Shown: piece after piece, positions 53,419 through 63,320 of the stretch | Layout: the number at the start of each line of letters is the position of its first letter | How positions within the stretch are numbered: position 1 is the stretch's first letter | NCBI RefSeq assembly: GCF_900129355.1 | Contig: NZ_FQVL01000008.1 | Span: 1 to 64,000 of the forward strand | Source: Seinonella peptonophila | GTDB taxonomy: Bacteria > Bacillota > Bacilli > Thermoactinomycetales > Thermoactinomycetaceae | Reading direction: 5' to 3' | DNA: 64,000 bases | Program-made: the position numbers and the translations under genes | Notes under the pieces: generated by a model | What the model saw: the letters and a program-made list of their open reading frames with translations, nothing else | Databases searched by the model: none | What the model was told of the DNA's origin: nothing

Positions 53419-55310
53419 TAACAGGCTCGAAGCACCTTGTTGTACTCCGAAGACTCTCGTTTACTCAGTTCGGCGACACGTCCTGTTTCGATGATGCCCC
53501 GACCATTCGATCCGAACACCAAGACGATTGCATCAGCCGGGTTCAACTCGTGACTATGGCTCACCATGATCACGCATCCCCCACCTAGACGCATCAGAAT
53601 GCGTAGCCGTTTGAGAATCCGCAGAGCAGTCCCCGAATCAAGCTGAGAGAATGTCTCGTCGAGAATGAGCACCGGTCGATCGACCAGCATCGCTCCTACC
53701 AGCGCTCGCCCCAACATACAGCGGATAGCCTCACCACCAGAGAGCGTTCCCACCTCTTGGTCGAGATGGTCAAGCTCTACGATCCAGGCAATGAGATGAA
53801 CCAGTCGCTCCTTCCACTCCGCCTGCTTTGAATCATTTGCAAGCGGTTTAACGGTTTCTTTCAGCGTACTGGTGACTTGATCCAGCACCTGGTTCATTCG
53901 CTCGGACGAGCAATCAGCGCTCTCCAGGTGTAGTCCGATGTTGTCCCGGACCGTCCCAGGTTGCCACGCTTCAGATTCATCAGCTCGCACACCATCCACG
54001 TAACTTGCCCGCTGCGAGCAGTAGAAGATGTACTTGCAGAAGGAACTGAGAGTCGTACTGAACAGGCTCATCCAGCTGCCGCTGCTTTTGATCCGATAGG
54101 TTCCTGACCACTTGATCCCTTCGTCCGCCACATTTTCACTGCGGCGGGCAACGATTTCGACGAGTCTTGTCTTGCCTGACCCGGAAGGCCCTACGAGAAT
54201 GTAGAACTGACCGGCTTTAAAAATCAGCTCCTTTACCCTCGGATGATTCGGAAAGAGCCCGTCTAGGAAAAGCTTTCTTCCTGAGGGCAGTGTGACGCAC
54301 AGATCCTGGGAAAGAGAAAGGGCGTCAATAGGACCAACTACATCACTTCCTTCAGGTCGCTTAGGTGAATTGAGCGCCTCTTCCAGATGCCGCAAATTCC
54401 CCTGGCTATCCGCCATATTGAGAAACAGCAGCATACAGGAGTAGGAAACGACGAGAGTCGTCTCCATAAACCCAGAGATCATCGACAGTTGAGGCAGCGA
54501 ATGACCTTCGGAAACTGCCAGCATCAGCACGCTCCAGACACTGACCAGCGTCGGCAACGTCCGTGGTGCTACGACCAGCAAGAAACGTTTCCATGCTGTT
54601 TCCAGGAAGAGTTGGACGATCTTGCCGGTCACTCTCCTGACATGATCACGCTTCAAGCCAGTCGTTCTGGTCTCCTGAAAGACCACAAGCTGCTCGGTCA
54701 TGCTGTCGATGTGGTTGTTGAGAGCGCCATCCAGCTTCTTTTGACGCTCACTGAAGCGCTTCTTTTCACGAACTGCCAGGTAAACAAAGCAGCTCATGAT
54801 CAGCAGGCCCAGCGCCGAGATCAGAAGGTACTTGACCCCAAACGCCAAACAAATCCCCACCTGCTGAAACATCACGATCCAGGCATCTTTGATCATGATG
54901 GGGAGATCACGACCAAAGTTATCGACCAGCTTCTGCACGAGACTACTATGCACCTGACCGAAACGCCGACGCAGTCCCGAGAGAGGTTCTAGTGCTGCAT
55001 CCTCCAGCTGACGAGCCAAGCGTTCCATCAGATACTGGCCCATGACCACCTGGAACGTTCTTGCATACTCAAAGAACATCACCAGCAATCCGACCTGAAC
55101 CGCGAGGGAACTCGCGTACCCCAGGATGGTCCACTTCCCAGGGTTCTCCAGCATCTGCTTGAGTGCCAGAGGAATCAGAGCAGATGACACAGCCTCCAGC
55201 AAGGCGAGGAGCAACACTTTTGCCAGAAGGCTCTTACTACTGCTGGTTGAACGAAAGAGCTCCCTTTTTCCAGAAACTCTTGCTTTCTCTTTTTTCTTGC
55301 CTGTATCCAC
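53418..55310 (-). CDS. GC-rich stand-alone ABC exporter, copy 2
   Basis: A 630-residue half-transporter. The membrane domain covers residues about 28-300; the ATPase has Walker A GPSGSGKT (374-381), a Q-loop (FYCSQRASY) with a longer insertion before the helical part, the signature TLSGGEA, Walker B VLILDET and an H-loop VSHSHE. Start GTG with AAAGGA five nt upstream, as for copy 1. Its membrane domain aligns with that of the exporter at 12866-14854 (QYLMERLARQLED vs QYLFIRVFDSISA; AFGVKYL vs AFGLKYL). Codons end mostly in G/C. No substrate gene beside it. Confidence 0.85.
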   Translation of the reverse strand: MDTGKKKEKARVSGKRELFRSTSSSKSLLAKVLLLALLEAVSSALIPLALKQMLENPGKWTILGYASSLAVQVGLLVMFFEYARTFQVVMGQYLMERLARQLEDAALEPLSGLRRRFGQVHSSLVQKLVDNFGRDLPIMIKDAWIVMFQQVGICLAFGVKYLLISALGLLIMSCFVYLAVREKKRFSERQKKLDGALNNHIDSMTEQLVVFQETRTTGLKRDHVRRVTGKIVQLFLETAWKRFLLVVAPRTLPTLVSVWSVLMLAVSEGHSLPQLSMISGFMETTLVVSYSCMLLFLNMADSQGNLRHLEEALNSPKRPEGSDVVGPIDALSLSQDLCVTLPSGRKLFLDGLFPNHPRVKELIFKAGQFYILVGPSGSGKTRLVEIVARRSENVADEGIKWSGTYRIKSSGSWMSLFSTTLSSFCKYIFYCSQRASYVDGVRADESEAWQPGTVRDNIGLHLESADCSSERMNQVLDQVTSTLKETVKPLANDSKQAEWKERLVHLIAWIVELDHLDQEVGTLSGGEAIRCMLGRALVGAMLVDRPVLILDETFSQLDSGTALRILKRLRILMRLGGGCVIMVSHSHELNPADAIVLVFGSNGRGIIETGRVAELSKRESSEYNKVLRAC

Positions 55311-55456
55311 GTTGATCCTTTCGGACTCCTACTTACGGTTGCCTCTTTTTTGAGTGCCACCTCCATCTAGGGTAGCAAATGTTCAAACTGTTCTCTGCTA
55401 TATCATAACAAATGATAAGTCTATAACTAAATCAATCTTTTTGAATCCACACCCAG

Positions 55457-55528
55457 TTAACGTATGTCAATAAACATCAGTGCAGTCCATGAGTTTGGGT
55501 CTCCATAATCACAGAGAAACCGTTCCAC
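55457..55528 (-). other. Short coding-like remnant upstream of exporter 2
   Basis: A 23-residue frame starting at GTG (VERFLCDYGDPNSWTALMF) ends in TAA. It has no ribosome site and a stop codon lies just upstream, but the composition looks protein-like. It may be a gene fragment. The rest of the 308-bp gap before the small membrane peptide gene shows only AT-rich sequence. Confidence 0.2.
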
Positions 55529-55554
55529 ATCGGTGAAAGATCAAGATACGAATG

Positions 55555-55599
55555 TAAACAAAAAGCCTCAAACCCCGATCCATCAAGGGTTTAAGGCTT
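55555..55599 (-). terminator. Terminator of the small membrane peptide gene
   Basis: A 13-bp stem (arms 55587-55599 and 55563-55575, one mismatch or wobble) followed on the minus strand by TTTTTGTTTA. Confidence 0.85.
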
Positions 55600-55617
55600 T
55601 CCAACAGCAGAGGGTGA

Positions 55618-55725
55618 TTAACCGTTATTTTTTATCCGTTCTCTAACATACAAACTAGCTAAGACAATGGAAATAACAAGGAAAAAAATTACAAAAAATG
55701 ACGAGTCTAATAAACTTTCGTTCAT
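55618..55725 (-). CDS. Small single-pass membrane peptide, 35 residues
   Basis: ATG to TAA frame: a short acidic start (MNESLLDSS), one helix (FFVIFFLVISIVLASLYV) and a basic end (RERIKNNG), the layout of a small inner-membrane protein. GGGAGGG lies about 11 nt before the ATG, and a strong terminator follows 19 nt after the stop. Codon use is host-like. Lies 150 bp downstream of yitJ in the same direction. Unknown function. Confidence 0.55.
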   Translation of the reverse strand: MNESLLDSSFFVIFFLVISIVLASLYVRERIKNNG

Positions 55726-55874
55726 GCAGTAAGTACCCTCCCGTAAATAATTCCTGTACGCTCAATTTATACTATAAAACTGGCAATTTGTACAGAACTC
55801 TGATACTTTTTACAAAGCAAAATAGGCTTTCTTCTGCTGGTTTACAAATACTTATTGCGAAAACCATTTATTCA

Positions 55875-57740
55875 TTACTTAAAATCATGAGCAACATTTT
55901 GTTTTCGATCTTGTTCTCTGATATATGATGTTAGATCAAGGCTCATTTTCCAATAAGAAAATGGTGTGATTAAATAAATCCCTAAAAAAGTTTCCATCGC
56001 TGCATCAAGTACTTCTTTTGTAATCTCCACTCCAAGCCTTCTCGCGGCTGCTGGTTCGGTCGTTTGTTCCATTTGTGCCAGCACATGATCTGCAATCTTA
56101 ATTCCTGGAACTTCATTATGCAGAAAAAGAGCATTCCGATAACTTGTTAAGGGCATAATTCCTACAAAAATCGGGACGGATAGATGCTGAGTTGCTTCAT
56201 ATAGCAATTGAATCCCTGCTGTATCATAAATTGGCTGTGTCATTACAAAATCTGCGCCCATTTCAATCTTCTTTTCCAGCCGTTCAACTGCTTTTTCGAT
56301 CTTGCGAACATGTGGATTAAATGCTGTTCCAACAACAAACTGAGCCCGTTGTTTTAATGGCTTTCCAGAGAAAGAGGTACCTTGATTTAGTTGTTTGACC
56401 ATTCGAATCAATTCAAATGAAGTTACATCATAAATGGAGCTTGCTCCTGGCAAATCTCCAATTCGAGTTGGATCGCCTGTAATGACTAAAATCTGATCAA
56501 TCCCTAAAGCATGCAGTCCCATCAGATGCGATTGTTGCCCCAACAGATTTCGGTCCCGGCAGGCAACATGCAATAGTGGATCGATGCCCCACTTTGTCTT
56601 TAGCAAGGCGCCCAATGCCAGATTGCTCATTCGAGTGGTCGCTAACGCATTATCTGCCATCGTAATGGCGTCAATGCCCGCTTCATGTAAACGACGAGCC
56701 CCTAAGAGAAAATCCTGCACATCAAGATCCCGCGGTGTATCAAATTCACAAATAATGGTGCGCTGTGTGGCCACTTTTTCTACTACAGTTGGTCGGCTAC
56801 GCTTTGGAAGCTTGATCACAGGTTGAGGCGATTCTTCTACTACTTTTACTGGCTTTGGATTAATCCGTTTTACAGGACGATACTGCTCCACAACTCTGCG
56901 CATCTCTGAAATATGCTCAGGAGTCGTTCCGCAGCAACCGCCAATCAAGTTGACACCTTGCTTAATCAATAGCTCGGCTGTCTTGGCAAAGTAATCAGGA
57001 TGCGACTTATATTTATAGTGTCCGTCATCAATACCAAGTCGCCCTGCATTTGGAAATACGGACAATTGAAGTTCTGCTGGAATCGGTGTTTTTTCCAAAC
57101 ATCGTAAAATTTCAACAGGTCCTAATCGGCAATTAAGACCAACTCCATCAACTTGTTCAGCCACCTCTAAAAACGCTTCAGAAAGCGGATAGGCATCCCG
57201 AGTCTGCCCCACATCTAAAAGTGAGAACTGTGCAAATAGGGGAAGATCGGTTAAGCCTCGTACTGCTTGCACGGCTAATTTCAATTCATGTACATCGAGG
57301 AATGTTTCAAGTAGAATCCCATCGACACCACCATATAACAGAGCAGTCGCCTGTTCCTCATATAAATCTAGGTATTCTTCCGGGTCATACTCCATCATCC
57401 GTCCGGCAAGAATGGAGCCAATTGTACCAAAAACATAAGCATCTTTACCAGCAGCTTGACGAGCAATTTTTACCGCTTCTCGATTCATTTTGACGACTTT
57501 ATTTTCCAATCCATAACGTTTCAAGCGGTCGCGGTTTGCTCCATAAGTGTTCGTCTCGATCATTTTTGCGCCTGCACGCAGATAATCCCGATGGACGGTT
57601 TCGATGACAGATGGTTCTGTCAAATTGAGCTCTTCATAACAGATCTGCACTGGAATTCCTTGTTGGTATAAATAGGTAGCCATTGCACCATCACCGAGTA
57701 ATACTTTTTCTTTCATATACTCACGTACCGATTGTTCCAC
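55875..57740 (-). CDS. yitJ: Bifunctional homocysteine S-methyltransferase/5,10-methylene-THF reductase
   Basis: A 621-residue YitJ-type fusion. The N-terminal homocysteine methyltransferase domain (residues 1-290) has GDGAMATYLYQQG and zinc ligands in GLNCR and GGCCGTTPEH. The C-terminal MetF domain (about 325-610) has CEFDTPRDLD, ADNALATTRMSN, ITGDPTR and MTQPIYD. It makes 5-methyl-THF for MetH and can methylate homocysteine itself. GTG start after GGGGGG, 14 bp downstream of metH, so both are under the S-box. Confidence 0.95.
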   Translation of the reverse strand: MEQSVREYMKEKVLLGDGAMATYLYQQGIPVQICYEELNLTEPSVIETVHRDYLRAGAKMIETNTYGANRDRLKRYGLENKVVKMNREAVKIARQAAGKDAYVFGTIGSILAGRMMEYDPEEYLDLYEEQATALLYGGVDGILLETFLDVHELKLAVQAVRGLTDLPLFAQFSLLDVGQTRDAYPLSEAFLEVAEQVDGVGLNCRLGPVEILRCLEKTPIPAELQLSVFPNAGRLGIDDGHYKYKSHPDYFAKTAELLIKQGVNLIGGCCGTTPEHISEMRRVVEQYRPVKRINPKPVKVVEESPQPVIKLPKRSRPTVVEKVATQRTIICEFDTPRDLDVQDFLLGARRLHEAGIDAITMADNALATTRMSNLALGALLKTKWGIDPLLHVACRDRNLLGQQSHLMGLHALGIDQILVITGDPTRIGDLPGASSIYDVTSFELIRMVKQLNQGTSFSGKPLKQRAQFVVGTAFNPHVRKIEKAVERLEKKIEMGADFVMTQPIYDTAGIQLLYEATQHLSVPIFVGIMPLTSYRNALFLHNEVPGIKIADHVLAQMEQTTEPAAARRLGVEITKEVLDAAMETFLGIYLITPFSYWKMSLDLTSYIREQDRKQNVAHDFK

Positions 57741-57754
57741 TCCGAATATCCCCC

Positions 57755-60700
57755 CTACACAGCGCTAAAGTAACGCGCTTGTGGATGTGCAAAAACCATC
57801 GCCGATACTGAGGCTTCTGGTTCCATCATGAAACCCTCAGTCAAATGAATCCCGATTCGTTCGGGTTGGATCAGTCCAAATAGTTTCTCCTGATCTGCTA
57901 AATCTGGACAAGCTGGATAGCCAAACGAGACCCGTATCCCCTGATAACGAGCGCCAAATCGTTCCTTCATGGTCATCTCTACGGGGTCAGGAAAGCCCCA
58001 AACATCACGCATAACTTGGTGCAAACGCTCCGCGAAGGCTTCTGCTAATTCAAGCGCGAGCGCCTGAATCATATGCGAATCTAAATATGCCCCTTCATCT
58101 TTCCATTGCTCAGCGCGTTCTCGCACGCCATGCCCAGCCGTAACAGCAAGAAATCCAACTGTATCCATCTCTCCAGATGACGTAGGACGAAGAAAATCAG
58201 CTAGACAAAGATAGGGCTCGACCTGTTGGCGCGGAAAGGTAAAACGTTCGATTATACGCTTGTGATCATCTGGGTCATAGATTATGATGGAGTCTCCATC
58301 CGCCTGAGCTGGGAAAAACCGATACATACCTGATGGAGAGAGATATTTTTCTTGTTCAATTTTCTGCCAAAGAAGTTCTAATTGCTGATTTAACTCAATT
58401 GCTTTTGCATCTCCTTGTGCTAATAATTGTTCGACATTACCCCGAATCCCTAAATGCTTTCCCAATAACATCTGTCGATTGACATATGGTCGTAAGTGTG
58501 GTAGTGGATACTCACGAAGAATATGGGTTTCATAATCAGGCGGTGTAAATAAAGGTGCCTTCCGATCAATCGGCGAACGTTTCAATGGTGTTCTCGGTTT
58601 TGCGATTTCTTCAGCAGTTTGATTCCTTTCCTGCACTTTTATTTGGCGTTGTTCTAAGTCTTCCAGTAAAGAAATTTTTCCTTCTTCATTTACTAGCTTA
58701 TTGGCCAACTCAAGCCCATGCATAGCATCTTTTGCATATAGCACAGGGCCTTCATAGACAGATGCAATCCGCGTATCGGTAAATTTACGAGAAAGAGCAG
58801 CGCCCCCGACCAGTAGAGGAACATCGACTCCAACCGCTTGTAAATCCTGAGCTGTGATCACCATCTGTTGAGCAGACTTCACCAATAAGCCAGAAAGACC
58901 GATAATATCGGGTTTTTCGATCCGACATGACTCAATCAATTGCTCAGGAGGCACTTTGATTCCAAGATTTACAATTTGGTAACCATTATTGCTGAGAATG
59001 ATTTCAACTAAGTTCTTACCAATGTCGTGAACATCACCTTTTACCGTCGCTAGGATCACTTTTCCTTTTGTAGAGGTTTCGAGTTGATCCATATGCGGTT
59101 CTAGATGGGCGACTGATGTCTTCATCACTTCCGCACTTTGCAAAACTTCCGCTACTATCAACTGATTATCATTAAATAAACGTCCGACTTCATCCATGCC
59201 TGTCATCAAAGGACCATTAATAATTTCCAACGGTTCATAGCGCGTTAAAGCTTCATCCAAATCTTCGATTAAACCATCTTTTGAGCCTTCGACCACATAT
59301 TGTGCCAAGCGATCCTCTAGGCTGAGTTGCTTGATTGGTGTTTTCTGTTCCACTCTTTTTTCGCGATAGAAAGCCGTAAACTCCGCTAAAACTGACTCAT
59401 AATTTTCTCCATGGGTCTCAAATAATAACCGATTGGCCAACTCTCTTTCCTCTTCTGGAATCGAAGCATATCGTTCTAACCGCTCTGTATTTACAATCGC
59501 ATAGTCAAGTCCTGCTTTGGTGCATTGATAGAGGTAAACTGCGTTAAGCACTTCCCGCCCTGCTAAAGGTAACCCAAAAGAGATATTTGATACACCTAAA
59601 ATGGTGGAACAGGCTGGTAAATGTTCTTTGATCAAACGAATTCCTTCAACAGTTTCCAAAGCAGAGCCAATATATTGTTCATCCCCTGTGCCACAAGGAA
59701 AAACAAGCGGATCAAAGATAATATCTTCTGCTGGAATCCGATATTTCTCAGTTAATAACTGATAAGAACGTTTCGCCACTTCCAGCTTGCGCTCTCGACT
59801 CACAGCCATACCTGCTTCATCGATTGTCCCTACTACAACAGCAGCCCCAAAGCGATGCACCATTGGTAGAACCTCGGCAAAGCGCTCTTCTCCATCCTCT
59901 AAGTTAATCGAATTAATAATCGCCTTCCCTTGAGAATACGTAAGCGCTCGTTCAATCACTTGTGGATCAGTAGAATCAATCATTAGAGGTACCTTTATTT
60001 TCTTTGTAACAAACTGAAGAAATGATTCCATATCGATTAATTCTTCTCGATCAGGGTCAGCCAGACAAATGTCAATGACCTGCGCACCGCCTTTTACTTG
60101 ACGACGTGCCACTTCTGAAGCCTCTTCGTATAAACCAGAAGCAATTAACTCCTTAAATTTCCGGCTTCCAATCACATTTGTACGCTCTCCCACGAGAATC
60201 GGTCGATTATCCGGTTCTAGAAAGAGTGGTTCTATGCCAGAGACGGCAGGAAAATGGTCGATAAGCTGTTTCCTAGGTTGATACTGTTTCATCGTTTCGG
60301 CAATCGCTCGAATATGGTCAGGAGTCGTTCCACAACAACCCCCTGCCATGTTCAACCAACCTGCTGCTGCAAAGTCGCCCAATTTTTTCGCTAGCGCTTG
60401 TGGTGTTTCCAGATAGTTGCCATCTTCATCAGGCAATCCAGCATTTGGATAACAACTAACTGCACTTTGTGATAGTAAGGCAAGACTTCGGATATGGTCC
60501 TTCATAAACTCTGGCCCTGTTGCACAATTTAGTCCCACCGAAAGCGGTCTTAAATGCTCAATCGAGAGATAAAATGCTTCAATATTCTGCCCTGCTAACA
60601 TCGTTCCCATCGGCTCAATTGTTCCTGAGATCATCACAGGAATCTCTTTACCTAATTCCGTAAAAGCTTGCTTCATACCTAGACTTGCGGCTTTAACATT

Positions 60701-61213
60701 TAGAGTATCCTGCGAGGTTTCTAATAAAAGAAGATCGACTCCACCTGTTACAAGTGCCCGAACCTGTTCATAATATGCTTGAATTAACTCTTCAAAAGTG
60801 ATACCACCTGTTACCGAAAGGGTTTTCGTAGTCGGCCCCAGCGATCCTGCTACATATCGAGGAGTATCTGGGTGATCATAAAGATCACGCGCTGCACAAG
60901 CTACCCGTGCAGCAGCAAGATTTATCTCTTCCGTACGATCTTGAAGCTGATACTCTGCTAAGACAACAGAAGTAGCACCAAATGTATTGGTTTCAATGAT
61001 ATCGGCACCTGCATCATAGTAGGCTTCATGTATTTTTTGAATTAAATCTGGACGCGTGAGATTAAGCATCTCATTACAACCTTCATATTCCTCTCCGCCA
61101 AAATCTTCAGCAGTTAGATTCGCTTGTTGTAACATGGTTCCCATAGCGCCATCGATAATTAAAATCTTCTCATTTAATCGTTCTTGAATCGATTTTCTAT
61201 TCACACACATCAT
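57755..61213 (-). CDS. metH: Cobalamin-dependent methionine synthase
   Basis: A 1152-residue MetH with all modules: homocysteine-binding barrel (DGAMGTMLQQ, zinc cysteines in GLNCATGP and GGCCGTTPDH), pterin-binding barrel (LVGERTNVIGSRKFKELI), B12 cap and Rossmann domains with the cobalt-binding His in VKGDVHDIGKNLV, and the activation domain (RYQGIRVSFGYPACPDLADQ) that binds SAM. It transfers the methyl of 5-methyl-THF to homocysteine. First gene of metH-yitJ. Start at one of ATG, ATG or GTG within five codons; undecided. Needs cobalamin. Confidence 0.97.
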   Translation of the reverse strand: MMCVNRKSIQERLNEKILIIDGAMGTMLQQANLTAEDFGGEEYEGCNEMLNLTRPDLIQKIHEAYYDAGADIIETNTFGATSVVLAEYQLQDRTEEINLAAARVACAARDLYDHPDTPRYVAGSLGPTTKTLSVTGGITFEELIQAYYEQVRALVTGGVDLLLLETSQDTLNVKAASLGMKQAFTELGKEIPVMISGTIEPMGTMLAGQNIEAFYLSIEHLRPLSVGLNCATGPEFMKDHIRSLALLSQSAVSCYPNAGLPDEDGNYLETPQALAKKLGDFAAAGWLNMAGGCCGTTPDHIRAIAETMKQYQPRKQLIDHFPAVSGIEPLFLEPDNRPILVGERTNVIGSRKFKELIASGLYEEASEVARRQVKGGAQVIDICLADPDREELIDMESFLQFVTKKIKVPLMIDSTDPQVIERALTYSQGKAIINSINLEDGEERFAEVLPMVHRFGAAVVVGTIDEAGMAVSRERKLEVAKRSYQLLTEKYRIPAEDIIFDPLVFPCGTGDEQYIGSALETVEGIRLIKEHLPACSTILGVSNISFGLPLAGREVLNAVYLYQCTKAGLDYAIVNTERLERYASIPEEERELANRLLFETHGENYESVLAEFTAFYREKRVEQKTPIKQLSLEDRLAQYVVEGSKDGLIEDLDEALTRYEPLEIINGPLMTGMDEVGRLFNDNQLIVAEVLQSAEVMKTSVAHLEPHMDQLETSTKGKVILATVKGDVHDIGKNLVEIILSNNGYQIVNLGIKVPPEQLIESCRIEKPDIIGLSGLLVKSAQQMVITAQDLQAVGVDVPLLVGGAALSRKFTDTRIASVYEGPVLYAKDAMHGLELANKLVNEEGKISLLEDLEQRQIKVQERNQTAEEIAKPRTPLKRSPIDRKAPLFTPPDYETHILREYPLPHLRPYVNRQMLLGKHLGIRGNVEQLLAQGDAKAIELNQQLELLWQKIEQEKYLSPSGMYRFFPAQADGDSIIIYDPDDHKRIIERFTFPRQQVEPYLCLADFLRPTSSGEMDTVGFLAVTAGHGVRERAEQWKDEGAYLDSHMIQALALELAEAFAERLHQVMRDVWGFPDPVEMTMKERFGARYQGIRVSFGYPACPDLADQEKLFGLIQPERIGIHLTEGFMMEPEASVSAMVFAHPQARYFSAV

Positions 61214-61230
61214 CCTACTTTCTATCTCAC

Positions 61231-61261
61231 AAAAAAACCTTCATCTCAGAAGATGAAGGTT
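61231..61261 (-). terminator. S-box-controlled terminator before metH
   Basis: A perfect 11-bp stem (61251-61261 with 61236-61246) and a CAGA-complement loop, followed on the minus strand by seven T. It stands between the S-box aptamer and the metH start and should form when SAM is bound. Confidence 0.93.
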
Positions 61262-61284
61262 GTTGTGTCGATCACTACATGCAA

Positions 61285-61402
61285 CGCTCTCATCACTCAG
61301 AGGATTTACTCTGCAGGAATTGGCACCATGTAGATGATCATTCATCTACTGGTTGCCGGGTTTCATCGGGCCAGTCCCTCCACCACTCTCGATAAGAGAA
61401 GT
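61285..61402 (-). ncRNA. SAM-I riboswitch (S-box) of metH-yitJ
   Basis: On the minus strand it starts CTCTTATCGAGAGTGGTGGA, then GGGACTGGCCCGATGAAACC, CGGCAACC, ATGGTGCCAATTCC and closes with GATGAGAG. These are the invariant S-box elements. High SAM would end transcription before metH. Confidence 0.97.
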
Positions 61403-61458
61403 ATTTTATTCAATTACATAACTATACATTTTTTCCAAACTCTTGTCAAACTGCGTAC

Positions 61459-62808
61459 TTACATTTGTTTTCCTAGCTGTTGAAAAGTCTCTGCTGTATG
61501 TAAGTTTGACTCTTTTTGTAAAGAGTACATTTTTTTTGTAACTTGTAAAAACTTCTCGTCATCGTGTAGCTCCATATAACAATCAGCAAGAGCAAAGCAT
61601 GCCTCAAAACAAAGTTCGGTGAAACCGTTTTCTTGAGTAGCGGATATCACTCGTTCCAGATGGACAACTGCTTGATTCCATGCTTTTTTTTGTTTCTCTA
61701 TCTGTGCCTTTAGATAGAGGGATCGTAAAGCCCATTCATCACCAGTATTTTGACCAATCATTTTTAAACTTTCATCAGCAATCGTATCAGCAAGGTGAAT
61801 ATTATCCTGCTTCAATGCTAACTGAATCATGGGCAGATAAGCCTGTACAATATCAAATGGTTGACGAACATATTCAACCATTCCCCGTACAAAGTGAAAA
61901 CAGGTTTCTGCATGTTCTAACTGCTCCACTTCAAGGTAAATCTTACCCAGTAATACCCAGAGATGAAATAAATGATCTTGGTAACGACTTCCATTTGCTA
62001 ACCTGATTCCTTCCCGTGCATAAACAATTGCATCATGATGCAACTTCATACGCAGATATAATTCTGCCCGTAATCTGTACATCTCCAACACAAAACCATC
62101 TTTTCGAATGGAATCAATTGAGTTCCAAAGCAATTCTAAATACTTAATCGCTTCATTTGTATGCCCAAGTTGTTCTAAATAGGTAACCTGTTGTAATTGC
62201 AACTGATAGATTAATTGATCCTCATGATTTCCCCGTTTTTGAAATGCCCTTACACCTCGTTCTACATAGATCAATGCTTGATCTACATCCTGACGTTCAA
62301 AACTACAGCGGGCTAGTTCGGCGTAACTGCTAGCAATGACATTGTTCTCTTGAGCATAGGAATCCTGTTCAGCATATCGAATGGCTTCACTCAATTCACG
62401 TTCTGCTTTTTTCCATTGTTGCTTTTGTAAGAATCTCTTCCCTTGGAGCAAATGTTGGATCGCCTGATAGTTTGCAATGGATCGCTTAGGAATACTTTTT
62501 AGCATTAAGAGCGCTTCTTCATCTTTACCTAGATCAATCAATGCTTCCATGGCAGTAAAAGTTAGCTCCACTCGTTCCGTATTCTCACTGTTTTCTATCA
62601 TCAACTTAGGTATTTCTTTTATATTTATATTTAACTTATCTAGCAAATACAAAACTTTATCTTTATTAACATGGGGGACGCCGCGTTCTACGTTACTAAT
62701 GGTAGCAGTTGAAATATGCTCATCCGCTAAATCTTCTAAACGTAACCCTTGTTCTTTCCTCTTATTACGGATAAACTTACCAATCTCATTGATCTCGAGA
62801 ACATTCAC
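61459..62808 (-). CDS. XRE helix-turn-helix regulator with TPR repeats
   Basis: A 449-residue protein. An XRE-type HTH at residues about 8-65 (IGKFIRNKRKEQGLRLEDLADE, TATISNVERG, abbreviated) precedes eight or so TPR-like helical pairs to the end. This is the RRNPP-like layout of peptide-sensing regulators (PlcR, NprR, AimR). No propeptide with a signal sequence is seen beside it. GGGGAGGAG lies before the GTG. Role: transcription regulation, peptide-binding by analogy only. Confidence 0.85.
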   Translation of the reverse strand: MNVLEINEIGKFIRNKRKEQGLRLEDLADEHISTATISNVERGVPHVNKDKVLYLLDKLNINIKEIPKLMIENSENTERVELTFTAMEALIDLGKDEEALLMLKSIPKRSIANYQAIQHLLQGKRFLQKQQWKKAERELSEAIRYAEQDSYAQENNVIASSYAELARCSFERQDVDQALIYVERGVRAFQKRGNHEDQLIYQLQLQQVTYLEQLGHTNEAIKYLELLWNSIDSIRKDGFVLEMYRLRAELYLRMKLHHDAIVYAREGIRLANGSRYQDHLFHLWVLLGKIYLEVEQLEHAETCFHFVRGMVEYVRQPFDIVQAYLPMIQLALKQDNIHLADTIADESLKMIGQNTGDEWALRSLYLKAQIEKQKKAWNQAVVHLERVISATQENGFTELCFEACFALADCYMELHDDEKFLQVTKKMYSLQKESNLHTAETFQQLGKQM

Positions 62809-63073
62809 GCGCTCCTCCCCTTTCGGAATATTTGTTAACTATATTTTAATCGATTATCCTATGTGAGATAAAGAAAAAGATGAATAGAATTAGACATTAA
62901 AAGCTTGTAAATGTTTCCAAGGAAAATGTGATCAACTAAATTAACATATATTTTAATAAAAGGAACATATAGTAAAAAGGCAAGGGTCCATAGCAAATAT
63001 AGAGAAGACTATTGCTTGATTAGAGTTATATTGGACAAATCATGGAGAAGGACTCGTTCCATCCGAGGAGAAT

Positions 63074-63202
63074 ATGTTCTCCTCTTCGAACATCGTGATC
63101 ATGTCGCCGAACGGTACGATCCCGACACCTCCGAACGAGTGGAGGGACCGAAAGTGGACCGGCCTACAGAGCGGCAGAGTCTGGGTCACCATGAAGAAGT
63201 GA
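63074..63202 (+). CDS. GC-rich 42-residue ORF
   Basis: A frame from ATG 63074 to TGA with 35 of 42 codons ending in G or C by hand count, far above the host and above the longer overlapping frame (63016-63252), which is likely a shadow. GAGGAGAAT stands directly before the ATG, closer than usual. The product (MFSSSNIVIMSPNGTIP, then WRDRKW and VWVTMKK) has no signal peptide or known motif. A 12-bp hairpin follows. It resembles the zinc-ribbon ORF at 26090 in setting only. Confidence 0.4.
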   Translation: MFSSSNIVIMSPNGTIPTPPNEWRDRKWTGLQSGRVWVTMKK

Positions 63203-63273
63203 GAGTGAGACCTACTCAGCGAACCGACCTACAGTACGGATCGCCGTGGTGAAGTGAGACTGACCAACATGAG

Positions 63274-63320
63274 CCAGGTGATGATGAGCTGTGAAGCTTC
63301 GATCATCACCTGGTTCTGTT
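63274..63320 (+). terminator. Terminator after the GC-rich 42-residue ORF
   Basis: A perfect 12-bp stem (63274-63285 with 63302-63313) followed by TTCTGTTTT. Confidence 0.75.

Noticed and set aside
55310..55366. T-box or leader-peptide control upstream of exporter 2
   Set aside because: GGTGGCACTC only loosely resembles a T-box core and no specifier or antiterminator structure is seen.
63016..63252. 78-codon frame near the XRE-TPR regulator
   Set aside because: The overlapping frame at 63074-63202 has a much stronger third-position G/C bias and a ribosome site, so the longer one is probably its shadow.
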